This document shows, piece by piece, positions 1 to 8,612 of a stretch of DNA of 36,536 nucleotides. Origin of the DNA: CBDCUC01 sp965222485. Its GTDB lineage: Bacteria; Pseudomonadota; Alphaproteobacteria; Rhizobiales; Hyphomicrobiaceae. The position numbers and the translations under genes were made by a program. The notes beneath the pieces were generated by a model, which saw only the letters and a program-made list of their open reading frames with translations, was not told the DNA's origin and did not search any database. The stretch covers positions 1 through 36,536 of the forward strand of contig CBDCUC010000037.1 in NCBI GenBank assembly GCA_965222485.1, read 5' to 3'. Numbering within the stretch: the first letter of the stretch is position 1; every line of letters begins with the position of its first letter.

Positions 1-408
1 AACCTGCATGCGGCAATCGGATTGGCGCAGCTTTCACAAATGGAGACAATTTCGGAAACACGTCGAGCAGCATGCAGACGATACAACGAAGTGCTTTCCG
101 GAATCGACGAAGTGCAGACGCCCCATTCTGATTTCACAGACATCACGCCATTCCTCTATTATATTCGCGTGCCCGAAAATGTCCGGCAACCGCTGCGTGA
201 CTTCCTGCAGGCGAGCGGCATTGACACCGGAATACATTGGCAGCCCGGTCACTGGTTCACCCTCTTGAAAGATGCGCCCCGAGGCGACCTCTCCGTGACA
301 GACCGTGTAGGGTCGGAGATCTTATCTTTGCCCCTGCATTCGATGATGGGCCTTGAGCTCGTCGATCGAATAGGTGACGCTATAAAAAAATTCTTCGCGC
401 AAAGCTGA
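1..408 (+). CDS. DegT/DnrJ/EryC1-family aminotransferase, C-terminal part (cut by window edge)
   Basis: The frame is open from the first base to a TGA at 406-408, so this is the 3' end of a longer gene. The first residues read NLHAAIGLAQLSQME, which matches the conserved helix of DegT/DnrJ/EryC1 sugar aminotransferases that follows the PLP lysine. The end, with LSLPLHSMMGLELVDRIGDAI, is the usual C-terminal signature of the family. These enzymes are PLP-dependent and aminate keto-sugar nucleotides in the cytoplasm. The PLP lysine and substrate pocket lie outside the window, so the sugar cannot be named. The gene points toward the convergent methyltransferase downstream and belongs with the surface-glycan genes that follow. 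Family assignment is firm; the specific reaction is unknown. Confidence 0.85.
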   Translation, partial: NLHAAIGLAQLSQMETISETRRAACRRYNEVLSGIDEVQTPHSDFTDITPFLYYIRVPENVRQPLRDFLQASGIDTGIHWQPGHWFTLLKDAPRGDLSVTDRVGSEILSLPLHSMMGLELVDRIGDAIKKFFAQS

Positions 409-469
409 GAACGTCAAGCCGCAGCGGACCCTTCGTAGAAAACTAGATTGCGGCTCTGAACCACGGCAT

Positions 470-664
470 TTACCCCAGCTTCCTGCACAGAACTGACAAC
501 ATCCGATCAGCTGCCTCAAGCGGTCCCAAGTCAGGCAGCGCCGTCATAAACCTAATGTCTCCAAACCCCGCCTGCTCTAGACAATACGCTAGCTCTATGG
601 GTGTAAACAGGAGCAACTCATGGACCACCTGAAACGCATCAGTACCATCGCGGCCATTTTTTTG
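470..664 (-). other. out-of-frame C-terminal remainder of the methyltransferase
   Basis: In the next frame, directly after the A7 run of the coding strand, the sequence reads GRDGTDAFQVVHELLLFTP, then IELAYCLEQAGFGDIRFMTA and on to a stop at 470-472. The pattern of a charged strand followed by FTPIEL and a LEQAGF helix is what normally ends small-molecule SAM methyltransferases. It lacks its own plausible start codon and is in register with the upstream part if one A is added to the run. It is therefore read as the lost tail of the gene above and not as a separate gene. Confidence 0.7.
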
Positions 665-1344
665 GAAACTGAAATATCGTATATCAGCTCGAGACGTTGA
701 TTTACAAAGTCCGGTCGCGGATGAACTTTTCGCAAGATCTTCTCATCACCGACTTCGAATTCACGCGTTACCTCCGCAGGCGGTACTGCGATCACCGCGA
801 TAGGATTCCATGCTTCGACAAAGAATAAGGCACCGGGAACCAAGCGGGCGCTGATCGCCTTGAAGTATGCCATTAGACCATCTAAGGAGCCCAGGCAGTT
901 CACGACATTGTAGAGAGAATAAGAGAATTCAAAACCCTGATCATTCAGATCGGCAACATCGCAGGCCAGGAATTTGACCCCTTTGTGCTTATCCTGCGCC
1001 ACTTCGATCATCTCGCGCGAGACATCGATGCCAACAACAGAGAAACCTTTATCCTTAAGCAAAGCAGCGTGTGTGCCAGTTCCACACCCGACATCGAGCA
1101 ACCGTGCGCCCGACTTGTTCACGTGCTCCTTGATTAGGCCGGCGAGTCTCTGCGTTTCCGTCTCGTAGTCTTTGTGACCCGTTATACAATCATAGTATTT
1201 CGAAAACTTGCGGTTATACGTAGCGCTCATCGTGCGACGTGCCAATATTCCCTGCGTGCATCCGACTTCACTACCTAGGCCAAAGCGAGAAATCGTGCGC
1301 TGTTTCAACCCATACTCACGAACGGCGCCACCGGCATAGGTCAT
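595..1344 (-). CDS. class I SAM-dependent methyltransferase, apparently frameshifted near the C-terminus
   Basis: The protein has a classical SAM-binding motif I (LLDVGCGTGTHAALL, about residues 81-95), an acidic motif at the end of strand 2 (VVGIDVS) and motif IV-like YNVVNCLGSLD. It probably methylates a sugar or another small molecule in glycan biosynthesis. The start at 1344 is preceded by GAGGAA nine bases upstream; an internal Met at 1230 begins the part that looks like the conserved domain and has a weaker ribosome site. The frame ends early at 595 with an atypical tail after residues SKK. Just there, a run of seven T on the plus strand (657-663) would, if one base longer, join the frame to a convincing methyltransferase C-terminus ending at 470. 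The intact protein would be about 291 residues. Either a real frameshift mutation or a homopolymer sequencing error explains it. Confidence 0.75.
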   Translation of the reverse strand: MTYAGGAVREYGLKQRTISRFGLGSEVGCTQGILARRTMSATYNRKFSKYYDCITGHKDYETETQRLAGLIKEHVNKSGARLLDVGCGTGTHAALLKDKGFSVVGIDVSREMIEVAQDKHKGVKFLACDVADLNDQGFEFSYSLYNVVNCLGSLDGLMAYFKAISARLVPGALFFVEAWNPIAVIAVPPAEVTREFEVGDEKILRKVHPRPDFVNQRLELIYDISVSKKMAAMVLMRFRWSMSCSCLHP

Positions 1345-1617
1345 CTAAAGAACTTCCTCAAGATGAAACCGTCTGATGCCGAAATGACGTTTGATTCTCA
1401 CACAAAGCAAACGTGATGCAAGGTGAGAACTTCGTTTCCTGTACTCGCGTTACTCTAAATAGTCCACTGATTTTCGGCCGCAAATAAGTTTTGACGGGAT
1501 CGTGGAAGCTTCAGCCCTGATTGGCTATTGCTGGTTTGGTTCTGCTGTCTTATTACGACAACCTGAGGCCAGCAAGATGGTGCCGTGGTTCGGCATTCCC
1601 CTGTCAGGATATAAAGG

Positions 1618-2550
1618 ATGAACAACGGATCTCAGGTGCACACAGATCGGAAGCGCAGATATTCTTATCATACACTTTCGCAACAACGGCACTGGTTTGG
1701 AGCCCCGGCAAAGCCCGCCCTCGATATGTCGGAACCGACATTGGCCCCTAACTCGACGAGGGTTCTCGTTGCCTGCATGCCAAAGAGCGCTTCCACGTTT
1801 CTCACTGCGGCAATTGCTGCACTGCCAGGCATGCGCCGAACGAGCTTGTATCCGGGGCCAGTGCGCCGGCGCGAGCAAGAATTCGATCTACTTCGCCTAC
1901 TACAGGAAGAGTCGATCACGGCTCAACTCCGCAAGGCGCATTTCCGCGGCACTCTAACATCCAATCTCAGCAGATTGCTCCGCGGAAAGGGACTCGACAT
2001 TAGATCGCGCCGGGCAGAAGGTTGGGTCGCCCAACAGCATACGCGCTATTCTACGATCACATCCTGTATTATCGAAGACTACGAGATCGTACCGGTCTTC
2101 CTCGTCCGCAATATATTTGATGCTCTGATCAGCATGCGCGATCACTTGCGAAACAACGCTGTCTATATGGCCATGGCCTACTTCTCACCTGACATGCGAA
2201 GTTGGTCGGATGAGCAAATGGCTGATTATCTGATTGACCTTGTAGCCCCCTGGTACATCAGCTTTTACGTGTCCTGGCAGGAATGCCCCGAGCGCATAGA
2301 AATTAACTTTGAACAAGTCCGCAGCGATCCAGAAAAATGCCTTCGAGACATATTCGCAGCAACACAGCTCAGCTATTCCGATGACGAAATCGCCGCCGCA
2401 ATCGCAAAAGCGAAAACGAAGAAGGTTCGAATGAACAAAGGGATTAGCGGTCGTGGAACGGCATTCGATGACACCCACAGAGAACGCATCCGCCGTTACG
2501 CTTCATATTACCCAGATGTGGATTTTACGCCGATTGGCATAACCAAATAG
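1618..2550 (+). CDS. sulfotransferase (PAPS-dependent family)
   Basis: Residues 51-61 (VACMPKSASTF) match the 5'-phosphosulfate-binding loop of sulfotransferases. The later segment VFLVRNIFDALISMRDH matches the 3'-phosphate-binding strand and helix, where R and the following S/D positions are typical. The family moves sulfate from PAPS to a hydroxyl of a sugar, lipid or small molecule. Setting among glycosyltransferase, aminotransferase and methyltransferase genes suggests that a surface glycan is sulfated. The first 36 residues are not typical of the family; Met37 at 1726 is an alternative start, but an AGGA lies eight bases before 1618 and nothing similar precedes 1726. The gene is divergent from the methyltransferase. 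PAP released by this enzyme would be substrate for the CysQ-like phosphatase at 20363. Acceptor is unknown. Confidence 0.8.
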   Translation: MNNGSQVHTDRKRRYSYHTLSQQRHWFGAPAKPALDMSEPTLAPNSTRVLVACMPKSASTFLTAAIAALPGMRRTSLYPGPVRRREQEFDLLRLLQEESITAQLRKAHFRGTLTSNLSRLLRGKGLDIRSRRAEGWVAQQHTRYSTITSCIIEDYEIVPVFLVRNIFDALISMRDHLRNNAVYMAMAYFSPDMRSWSDEQMADYLIDLVAPWYISFYVSWQECPERIEINFEQVRSDPEKCLRDIFAATQLSYSDDEIAAAIAKAKTKKVRMNKGISGRGTAFDDTHRERIRRYASYYPDVDFTPIGITK

Positions 2551-2734
2551 CCTCGGTCAGTCGTATTCTCGCAGTAGGCAGAGAACGTGTGGGTCCTCAT
2601 GAAGAATATGGGCGCGCCCGCTCAGCAATATTGGCGTGAAAGAAGTAGCTGGGATATGCCGGAACGGATTCGCAAGCCACATACCGACATCCGCGAGACC
2701 ATGCGGGCTCTAGACCAGCCTGCGTTGAAAACGT

Positions 2735-4006
2735 TCAGCCCCGCACCTTGCGAACGAGCGTATCGGAAGAAATCTCATACCTTAGCTCCAAGGACTTGCT
2801 CTTAGCCAAGTAAGGCCTGAATCCCCGGCGCAGCCAGGGGTGCCTCATTACCAAATTGACAAAGTAAGGCTCGAACGCTCCTCCCTTCTTTCTCTTCTTT
2901 CGCAATTGAGTACTTTCACCAGATCGCAACGTGCCAGACGTTTGGTCAGGCTTATTCGAAATTTCGCCAGTCAATGACTCTTGCGAACCATAGGTCATGG
3001 CCTCCCCTTGGTTGTCCTTAGAATTGGACACCTCCTTAAGTCCCGCCACGATGTGAGCTACGCGCTGCTCCAGCTTCGATTTAGTGGCTGAGCCCTCCCT
3101 AAACAAATCATAGAAATCGCCAATTTGACGGAAAACGACCGGCTCTTGGACCAAACTTTGCCATTCCCTCGTCTTACGCCTTCGAGCAGGTCTTACCCGC
3201 CCAACGATGATTTCACCTACAAATTTCCGAGACAAAGCTTCCGCCTTCTCACGCGACAAACCGACACGCTCTACAAAATCCTCTTGGATCTGGTCACGGA
3301 ACTGAATGAATTTTTCACCCTCGGCAAGAAAGCCGAGAGGGTCCTGCGGCCTCAAATAAGAATGATTAAAGTTTTGCGTCCTGAAAAACGAAAACCCTGG
3401 GACGACCGCAACTTTGCCCGACATGGCGTCATGAATCGCAAGCATGCGATCAATAGAGCCTGAGACAAGCGTGCCCTTGGCGCGTTTACAACGCTCGATC
3501 AAATGTTCCCGCCGTGTCACAGCATAGGTCGTCGCGAACGGCCACCTGAAGTAATTAGCTATTCGCGATGCTTCCTTCTCGTCGAGCAACGGATGTGCAT
3601 GAGCCAGACCTGCAAACAGCTCGCCGCTCCCGAGTAGCCTAAGACGCACCGATGCTCCCATCGCCGAAACAATATCCGAATGCTTTTCAAGCAGCTTTTC
3701 AGCATTTTCCAACACGTCAAGCTGCGGATAGTCGTCATCTGCGCCAACAATTGCCACATCGTCCTTGAGACCTGTCAGGACATCTAGGATTCGGTCAAAA
3801 TACGGGAACATCGCATCGTACTGACGGTACTCAACCTCTAGTGTCTTGCTGACAGTTTGGACGGCTTCCTCGTTGAACCGCCGATATTCCTCAGCGCTGC
3901 CATCGGCAACAATCACTTCAGTGCTTGGAAAGAAGCGGCATAGGTAGTTGAGCATCTTGCCCAACGAAGCAGGACGATTACGGGTTGGCACGATGAGTTT
4001 AGCCAT
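2735..4006 (-). CDS. glycosyltransferase, TIGR00180-like family
   Basis: The N-terminus (AKLIVPTRNRPASLGKMLNY) is the start of a GT-A fold nucleotide-sugar binding domain, and IVGADDDYP at about residue 90 supplies the acidic DxD-type metal-binding motif. The general pattern agrees with the TIGR00180 group of putative glycosyltransferases. The protein is 423 residues; the conserved domain appears to fill roughly the first 240, followed by a less familiar part and a very basic stretch (RKKRKKGG) before the C-terminal end. It would act at the cytoplasmic face of the membrane during surface-polysaccharide assembly. The gene is alone on this strand, convergent with the sulfotransferase. Sugar donor and acceptor cannot be deduced. 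Confidence 0.75.
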   Translation of the reverse strand: MAKLIVPTRNRPASLGKMLNYLCRFFPSTEVIVADGSAEEYRRFNEEAVQTVSKTLEVEYRQYDAMFPYFDRILDVLTGLKDDVAIVGADDDYPQLDVLENAEKLLEKHSDIVSAMGASVRLRLLGSGELFAGLAHAHPLLDEKEASRIANYFRWPFATTYAVTRREHLIERCKRAKGTLVSGSIDRMLAIHDAMSGKVAVVPGFSFFRTQNFNHSYLRPQDPLGFLAEGEKFIQFRDQIQEDFVERVGLSREKAEALSRKFVGEIIVGRVRPARRRKTREWQSLVQEPVVFRQIGDFYDLFREGSATKSKLEQRVAHIVAGLKEVSNSKDNQGEAMTYGSQESLTGEISNKPDQTSGTLRSGESTQLRKKRKKGGAFEPYFVNLVMRHPWLRRGFRPYLAKSKSLELRYEISSDTLVRKVRG

Positions 4007-5068
4007 TTCGGAAAGCTCTGCTTCAAATCACCAGATTAGAATTTTGAATCGCTTGATGCCATTCGCCAGCTGTCTACAAACGAGCCGTGAATGCCAACGG
4101 CCAAGCTGTAATCGACAAAACCCAGGCGTTCAAGCCAAGACCCGACCCGCAGCCTCTTGAGGCTAGCATCCTAGAAGCCGTAGTCCAGCAAGCTCCATGC
4201 AACAGGCCGCAGCCTATTAACCGCGGCCTACCTAAATAAATAAAAGCAGCCTGCTGGATTAATCCTGGCACTTGCTGTCGTGAAGCAAAGGAGAAGCGCA
4301 GCCGGCGATACTTCGTGTGCGGGTCGCGCGACTGCAACTTGAGCTGCTTTAGCTCGTTGCAAGAGAAGACGATCAAACGATGGAGGTTGAGCTTTTCGGC
4401 AGCATGCTTGAATTCTTACCTGGACAGACGATTTGCCAATCCAGGCGTGATGGTTGGGTACGTCTCCCCCTGTTCCCATCGAGTCTGAGTCGGCCGAGCA
4501 ATAGAACTTTGGCAATTGCGTCACCAGGTGCCTGTGGCAAAAACTGCCGCTGGTTTTTGAAGGATGCCAATGAAGAGATCCCATCTTGGAAGCGGACGCT
4601 TTGACGGGCGTCGTCGTTCAAATCGCGGCACGCCTGCCACCGATGGATACCACGGTTACCCACCACAGCACCCCAGGGGCTCCGAACCGCCGATAGCCCC
4701 CATTTCGCCGGGGATCCTAGTTCTTTGGGGCGCTGAACCGACGTGAGCGACAGCCATGGGCAGCGCAGGTTTCCCTTTTGAGCCCCCCAAAGCCCGGTCG
4801 GCAAGTCGACTTCTAGAACACATCGCAATGGATTGAAATTTAATGGGAAACGGCTGGTGCCACGAGTAGAATTGAGTACGACGTGGCCACTCATGCTCAG
4901 CTGCTGAAAATGTGGGCTTGGAAGATTTCTGGTCCTCTTTGGCTGTGGCGATTGATTTCCTTGACAGCCCTCGGTTAGACCGGTCTAACGGCGCGTGAAT
5001 TTCTTCGCCAGCGTGCGACCCATTGCGCTACCGCAGGGTCGGCAACACAGGGACTTCTCAAAACCGCC
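4007..5068. other. gene-free stretch of about 1 kb upstream of the nucleotide-sugar operon
   Basis: No open frame here has a recognisable domain, ribosome-binding site or convincing composition. Several frames of 70-170 codons exist, but they overlap one another on both strands and read like random or decayed sequence. The segment may be the scar of lost genes, since the locus on either side is a glycan cluster of a type that often rearranges. Its right end carries the promoter-like and palindromic sequence described separately. Confidence 0.5.
4961..4989 (+). promoter_or_regulatory. putative promoter with a perfect 16-bp palindromic operator
   Basis: TTGACA at 4961-4966 is followed after 17 bases by TCTAAC at 4984-4989, a sigma70-like arrangement. 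The sequence GTTAGACCGGTCTAAC at 4974-4989 is a perfect 16-bp palindrome that covers the spacer and the whole -10 element. It lies 79 bases before the start codon at 5069. The layout is that of a repressor operator, and the TAGACCGGTCTA core resembles operators of TetR-family repressors. The promoter call is inference from spacing and sequence only. Confidence 0.5.
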
Positions 5069-6349
5069 ATGCTGCCCAAGATTTCTGACGTTCGCATCGG
5101 CATTCTCGGCTTGGGCTATGTCGGGCTGCCTCTCGCCGTCTATATGGGGCGCGGGTTCCCTGTTGTCGGCTTCGACATCAATGCCCAGCGCATCGCTGAG
5201 CTAAAAAAGGGCGTCGATCGCACACACGAGGTCTCGGATGAGGAACTTGAGGCAGCGAAAAAGCTGACCTACTCCGACAATCCTGACGATCTGAAAGACT
5301 GCAACTTCTATATCATTACCGTTCCGACACCTATTGACGACGCCAAGCGCCCGGACCTGACACCACTGCAAAAAGCGAGTGAGATGACCGGTGGCCTCCT
5401 CAAGAAGGGGGACACAGTCGTCTACGAATCCACTGTCTATCCAGGCGCTACCGAGGAAGTCTGCGTTCCAATTCTGGAAGCCAAGTCAGGCCTGGACTTC
5501 AACGTTGATTTCTTTGCTGGCTACAGTCCTGAGCGGGTCAATCCCGCCGATCCGAACCGCAAGCTACCAGATATAAAGAAGGTGACATCAGGCTCAACGC
5601 CGGAGGTTGCCGATCTTGTCGATCAGATTTACGCGAAGGTCATAACGGCTGGCACCCACAAAACCAGCTCAATCCGCGTTGCAGAGGCTTCCAAGGTTAT
5701 TGAGAACGTACAGCGCGACGTAAATATTGCGCTCACGAACGAATTCGCATTGCTATTCCGGCGCCTCGGCATCGAAGTGCGTGAAGTCCTCGAAGCGGCA
5801 GAGACCAAATGGAACTTCCATTATTACCGCCCGGGCCTCGTCGGCGGTCACTGCATCGGCGTCGATCCCTACTATTTGACGCACAAGGCGCAGCAATTGG
5901 GATTTCACCCGGAAATGATTCTTGCCGGCCGCCGCATCAATGACAGCATGGCTTCATACGTTGCTCGCGACGTCGTCAAATCGATGCTTCAGAAAGGTCT
6001 GCGCGCCGACGGCGCGAGGCTCTTGGTTCTGGGCATCACGTTCAAACAAAACTGTCCGGATATCCGTAACACCAAAGTTGTGGATCTGGTGAGGGAACTG
6101 GAGGCGTTCGGTCACACCGTTACCGTTCATGACCCACGAGCAGATCCTCAAGAAGTTCTTGAGGAGTTTGGAATCCGGATATGCAGCGAACTACCAGGTG
6201 GCCCGTTTGACGCCGCCGTCCTCGCGGTGAAACACGACGAGATCGTGCAGCACGGGGTGGAAGAGCTGAGAAGGCTGCTGGTTGGCGGCGGACTGCTTTA
6301 CGATATCAAGGAAGTTCTACCTCTGCAGGACAGCGATGTTCGCTTGTAA
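5069..6349 (+). CDS. tviB: UDP-N-acetylhexosamine 6-dehydrogenase (nucleotide-sugar dehydrogenase, TviB/WbpA-like)
   Basis: The enzyme belongs to the UDP-glucose/GDP-mannose dehydrogenase family and would oxidise C6 of a UDP-HexNAc to the uronic acid with two NAD+. The Rossmann motif GILGLGYVGLP lies at residues 11-21. The catalytic cysteine is C262 in GGHCIGVDPYYL, and the C-terminal domain contains the LGITFKQNCPDIRNTK segment typical of the family. The VGLPLAVYMGRGFPVVGFDIN start is closer to the VipA/TviB and WbpA/WbpO group than to UDP-glucose dehydrogenases. A following WbpB-like and WbpE-like gene support a UDP-GlcNAc to UDP-GlcNAcA step. It is first in an operon of four genes. The ribosome site before the ATG is weak (AGGGAC, 14 bases away). 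Family is certain; exact substrate is inferred from neighbours. Confidence 0.88.
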   Translation: MLPKISDVRIGILGLGYVGLPLAVYMGRGFPVVGFDINAQRIAELKKGVDRTHEVSDEELEAAKKLTYSDNPDDLKDCNFYIITVPTPIDDAKRPDLTPLQKASEMTGGLLKKGDTVVYESTVYPGATEEVCVPILEAKSGLDFNVDFFAGYSPERVNPADPNRKLPDIKKVTSGSTPEVADLVDQIYAKVITAGTHKTSSIRVAEASKVIENVQRDVNIALTNEFALLFRRLGIEVREVLEAAETKWNFHYYRPGLVGGHCIGVDPYYLTHKAQQLGFHPEMILAGRRINDSMASYVARDVVKSMLQKGLRADGARLLVLGITFKQNCPDIRNTKVVDLVRELEAFGHTVTVHDPRADPQEVLEEFGIRICSELPGGPFDAAVLAVKHDEIVQHGVEELRRLLVGGGLLYDIKEVLPLQDSDVRL

Positions 6350-6361
6350 TCCCAGGAGGCA

Positions 6362-6385
6362 CCGGTGGCTCAAGTGACCCACCGG
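6362..6385 (+). other. intra-operon hairpin between tviB-like and wbpB-like genes
   Basis: CCGGTGG at 6362-6368 and CCACCGG at 6379-6385 pair over seven bases with a ten-base loop. No T run follows, so it is not a classical terminator. It could stabilise or attenuate the transcript between the two genes. Confidence 0.35.
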
Positions 6386-6418
6386 CTCACGCATTAGGCA
6401 GGAAAATAGTCTCGCACC

Positions 6419-7408
6419 ATGACCAAAAACGCTTCCGCAACGCGATTCGGACAGATCGGTGCTGCCGGTTACATCGCTCCACGCCATATGGATGCGATAA
6501 AGAAAGTGGGCGGAGAACTGCTTGCCGCGGTGGATCAGTCTGACTCGGTCGGCATCATTGATCGCCATTTCCCGCAGGCTCGCTTCTTCGTAGATTTTGA
6601 AAGATTTGCGGATTATGTCGACGTCCTACGGCGGGAAGGACGGCAGCTGGAATTCATTACGGTTTGTTCGCCCAATTATCTCCACAAGTCACATGTGGGT
6701 TTCGCTCTTCGATCAGGCGCCGATGCGATCTGCGAGAAGCCGCTCGTACTTGACCCCAAGGAAATTGACGAACTCAGGGATGTAGAAAAAGCCACGGGAC
6801 GTAAGGTCAACACGATTTTGCAACTGCGGTTGCACCCCTCGATCATTGATTTGCGTGACAAGATCGCTTCCGAAAACAGCGGGCGTGTGTTTGACGTGGA
6901 TCTCACGTACATCACATCGCGCGGACGCTGGTATTATGAATCTTGGAAGGGTGATGTGGAGCGGTCCGGCGGCATAGCAGCCAACATCGGCGTCCACTTC
7001 TTCGACATGCTGAGCTTCGTCTTCGGTGGGTTGAAACGCAACGTCGTGCAGCACCGTGCCATGGATTGCGCAGGCGGTTTTCTTGAGTATGAACGTGCGC
7101 GCGTGCGCTGGTTCCTCTCAATCAATGGACGCGACATGACGGCTAGCGAAGGGTTTGCGCAGCGTTGCATGAACGTCGATGGGATTGGCTTTTTTGATTT
7201 CTCAAAGGGTTTTGAGGATCTGCACACTATCAGCTACGAGAAGATAGTTGCGGGGCAGGGGTTTCCACTAGAGGATGTTCGGCCGTCGATCGAGACAGTG
7301 GCACACATTCGCGCAGCCACACCCACTGCGATCGAAGAAGAGCAACATCCAATGCTCGAAAAAGTTTTGGCCGATCAGGGACGATACAAAGATGGCTGGC
7401 CCGTCTAG
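6419..7408 (+). CDS. wbpB: Gfo/Idh/MocA oxidoreductase, WbpB/WlbA-like UDP-sugar 3-dehydrogenase
   Basis: This NAD-binding oxidoreductase would oxidise C3 of UDP-GlcNAc-uronate to the 3-keto form. The start FGQIGAAGYIAPRHMDAI (residues 10-27) carries the GxxGxIAxRH Rossmann motif characteristic of the WbpB/WlbA subgroup. The family's catalytic EKP motif is at residues 106-108 (ICEKPLVLD), and NIGVHFFDML supplies the usual conserved histidine and aspartate. Length (329) is normal for the subgroup. The next gene overlaps it by 17 bases and encodes the matching aminotransferase, which is the order seen in wbp loci making UDP-GlcNAc(3NAc)A. Ribosome site is poor; a purine-rich AGGAAAA is 12 bases or more upstream. 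Function is assigned from family and context. Confidence 0.85.
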   Translation: MTKNASATRFGQIGAAGYIAPRHMDAIKKVGGELLAAVDQSDSVGIIDRHFPQARFFVDFERFADYVDVLRREGRQLEFITVCSPNYLHKSHVGFALRSGADAICEKPLVLDPKEIDELRDVEKATGRKVNTILQLRLHPSIIDLRDKIASENSGRVFDVDLTYITSRGRWYYESWKGDVERSGGIAANIGVHFFDMLSFVFGGLKRNVVQHRAMDCAGGFLEYERARVRWFLSINGRDMTASEGFAQRCMNVDGIGFFDFSKGFEDLHTISYEKIVAGQGFPLEDVRPSIETVAHIRAATPTAIEEEQHPMLEKVLADQGRYKDGWPV

Positions 7409-8549
7409 CTCTGGTGCTACGCGTGATCGCATAGCGCTTATTGACCTAAAAGCCCAGCAGGCAACCGTCCGATCAAACATTGACGCGGCGATCAAGCGCG
7501 TGCTCGATCATGGCTCCTACATTATGGGGCCTGAAGTTGCTGAGTTCGAGTCGCAGCTGGCCGCAATGTCAGGCGCAAAGCACGTTGTTTCATGCGCAAG
7601 CGGTACCGACGCGTTGTTGATCGCGCTCATGGCGCACGGCATTGGGCCAGGCGACGCTGTGATCTGCCCGGCCTTTACCTATACAGCTACGCCAGAAGCC
7701 ATTCGGATGCTAGGCGCCGCGACCATTTTTGCGGACGTCAATGAAGACACTTTCAACATCGATCCTACGAAACTCGAAGACGCCGCACGGGCAGCAAAGA
7801 CGCGCGGGCTGCGGCTTCGCGCGATCATACCAGTCGACTTGTTCGGTCAACCGGCCGACTACGACGAGATCCTACCCTTCGCCGAAGCACACGACCTTTT
7901 CGTGTTATGCGATGGTGCTCAGTCCTGTGGGGCTGAGCTTCAGGGAAAGAAAGTCGGGCAATTCGGACATGCCACGACCACGAGCTTTTTCCCGGCCAAA
8001 CCGCTTGGGTGCTATGGCGATGGCGGCGCAATCTTCACCGACGACAACGAACTGGCTGAGCGGATGAAGAGTATTCGCCTTCATGGCAAAGGCGAGGGAA
8101 AATATGACATTGTGCGCATTGGGCTGAACGGCCGGCTGGACACAATGCAAGCAGCAATCCTGATCGAGAAGCTGAAAATATTTCCGGCAGAGATTTCACA
8201 GCGCAACACGATCGCGGATCGCTATTCCAGCGCACTTGCGCAGGCGGTCGTTACGCCGACCGTACGTGACGACGCCACGAGTGTGTGGGCGCAGTACACC
8301 TTGCGCCTGCCTCCTGAGCGCCGGGATGAAATTGCAGAGGGCCTTGCGGCAGAAGGCATTCCCAGCGCTGTCTATTATCCGCGGCCGTTACACAAGCAAC
8401 CAGCTTATGCTGATCAGATCGTTCCAGAAGGCGGACTGGCTGTTTCCGAACGGCTGTGCCAGGAAGTCTTGAGTCTGCCGATGCACCCCTATCTCACGGC
8501 TGAGCAGCAAGATCGAATCGTCGCAACTTTGCTGCGGGAACTTAAATGA
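7392..8549 (+). CDS. wbpE: DegT/DnrJ/EryC1 aminotransferase, WbpE-like (3-keto-uronate sugar aminotransferase)
   Basis: A PLP-dependent sugar aminotransferase expected to convert the 3-keto product of the preceding enzyme into UDP-2-acetamido-3-amino-uronate. Landmarks are GPEVAEFESQLA near residue 46, CASGTDALLIAL (68-79), PVDLFGQPADYD (147-158), LCDGAQSCGA with D174, and the Schiff-base lysine K203 in SFFPAKPLGCYGDGGA. The start at 7392 (MAGPSSSG) was preferred to an upstream in-frame codon because homologous sequence begins at IALIDLKAQ and AGGGA lies ten bases before it. The frame overlaps the end of the wbpB-like gene by 17 bases, which implies translational coupling. The N-acetyltransferase (WbpD) and epimerase (WbpI) that would complete the pathway are not in the window. 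The tail of a second DegT gene lies just downstream at 9132-9262. Confidence 0.87.
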   Translation: MAGPSSSGATRDRIALIDLKAQQATVRSNIDAAIKRVLDHGSYIMGPEVAEFESQLAAMSGAKHVVSCASGTDALLIALMAHGIGPGDAVICPAFTYTATPEAIRMLGAATIFADVNEDTFNIDPTKLEDAARAAKTRGLRLRAIIPVDLFGQPADYDEILPFAEAHDLFVLCDGAQSCGAELQGKKVGQFGHATTTSFFPAKPLGCYGDGGAIFTDDNELAERMKSIRLHGKGEGKYDIVRIGLNGRLDTMQAAILIEKLKIFPAEISQRNTIADRYSSALAQAVVTPTVRDDATSVWAQYTLRLPPERRDEIAEGLAAEGIPSAVYYPRPLHKQPAYADQIVPEGGLAVSERLCQEVLSLPMHPYLTAEQQDRIVATLLRELK

Positions 8550-8612
8550 ATTGCGGCCCAGACTGGCCCGCTCTATGAGTTCACTGCGAAGCGAACGCGA
8601 GGACTTAGACAA

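Noticed and set aside
322..519. 65-codon minus-strand frame overlapping the methyltransferase tail
   Set aside because: Another frame of the same strand carries the methyltransferase C-terminus; this one is a shadow.
4373..4894. 173-codon frame on the minus strand
   Set aside because: No domain, no ribosome site, and overlapping frames of similar quality on both strands; composition looks like non-coding DNA.
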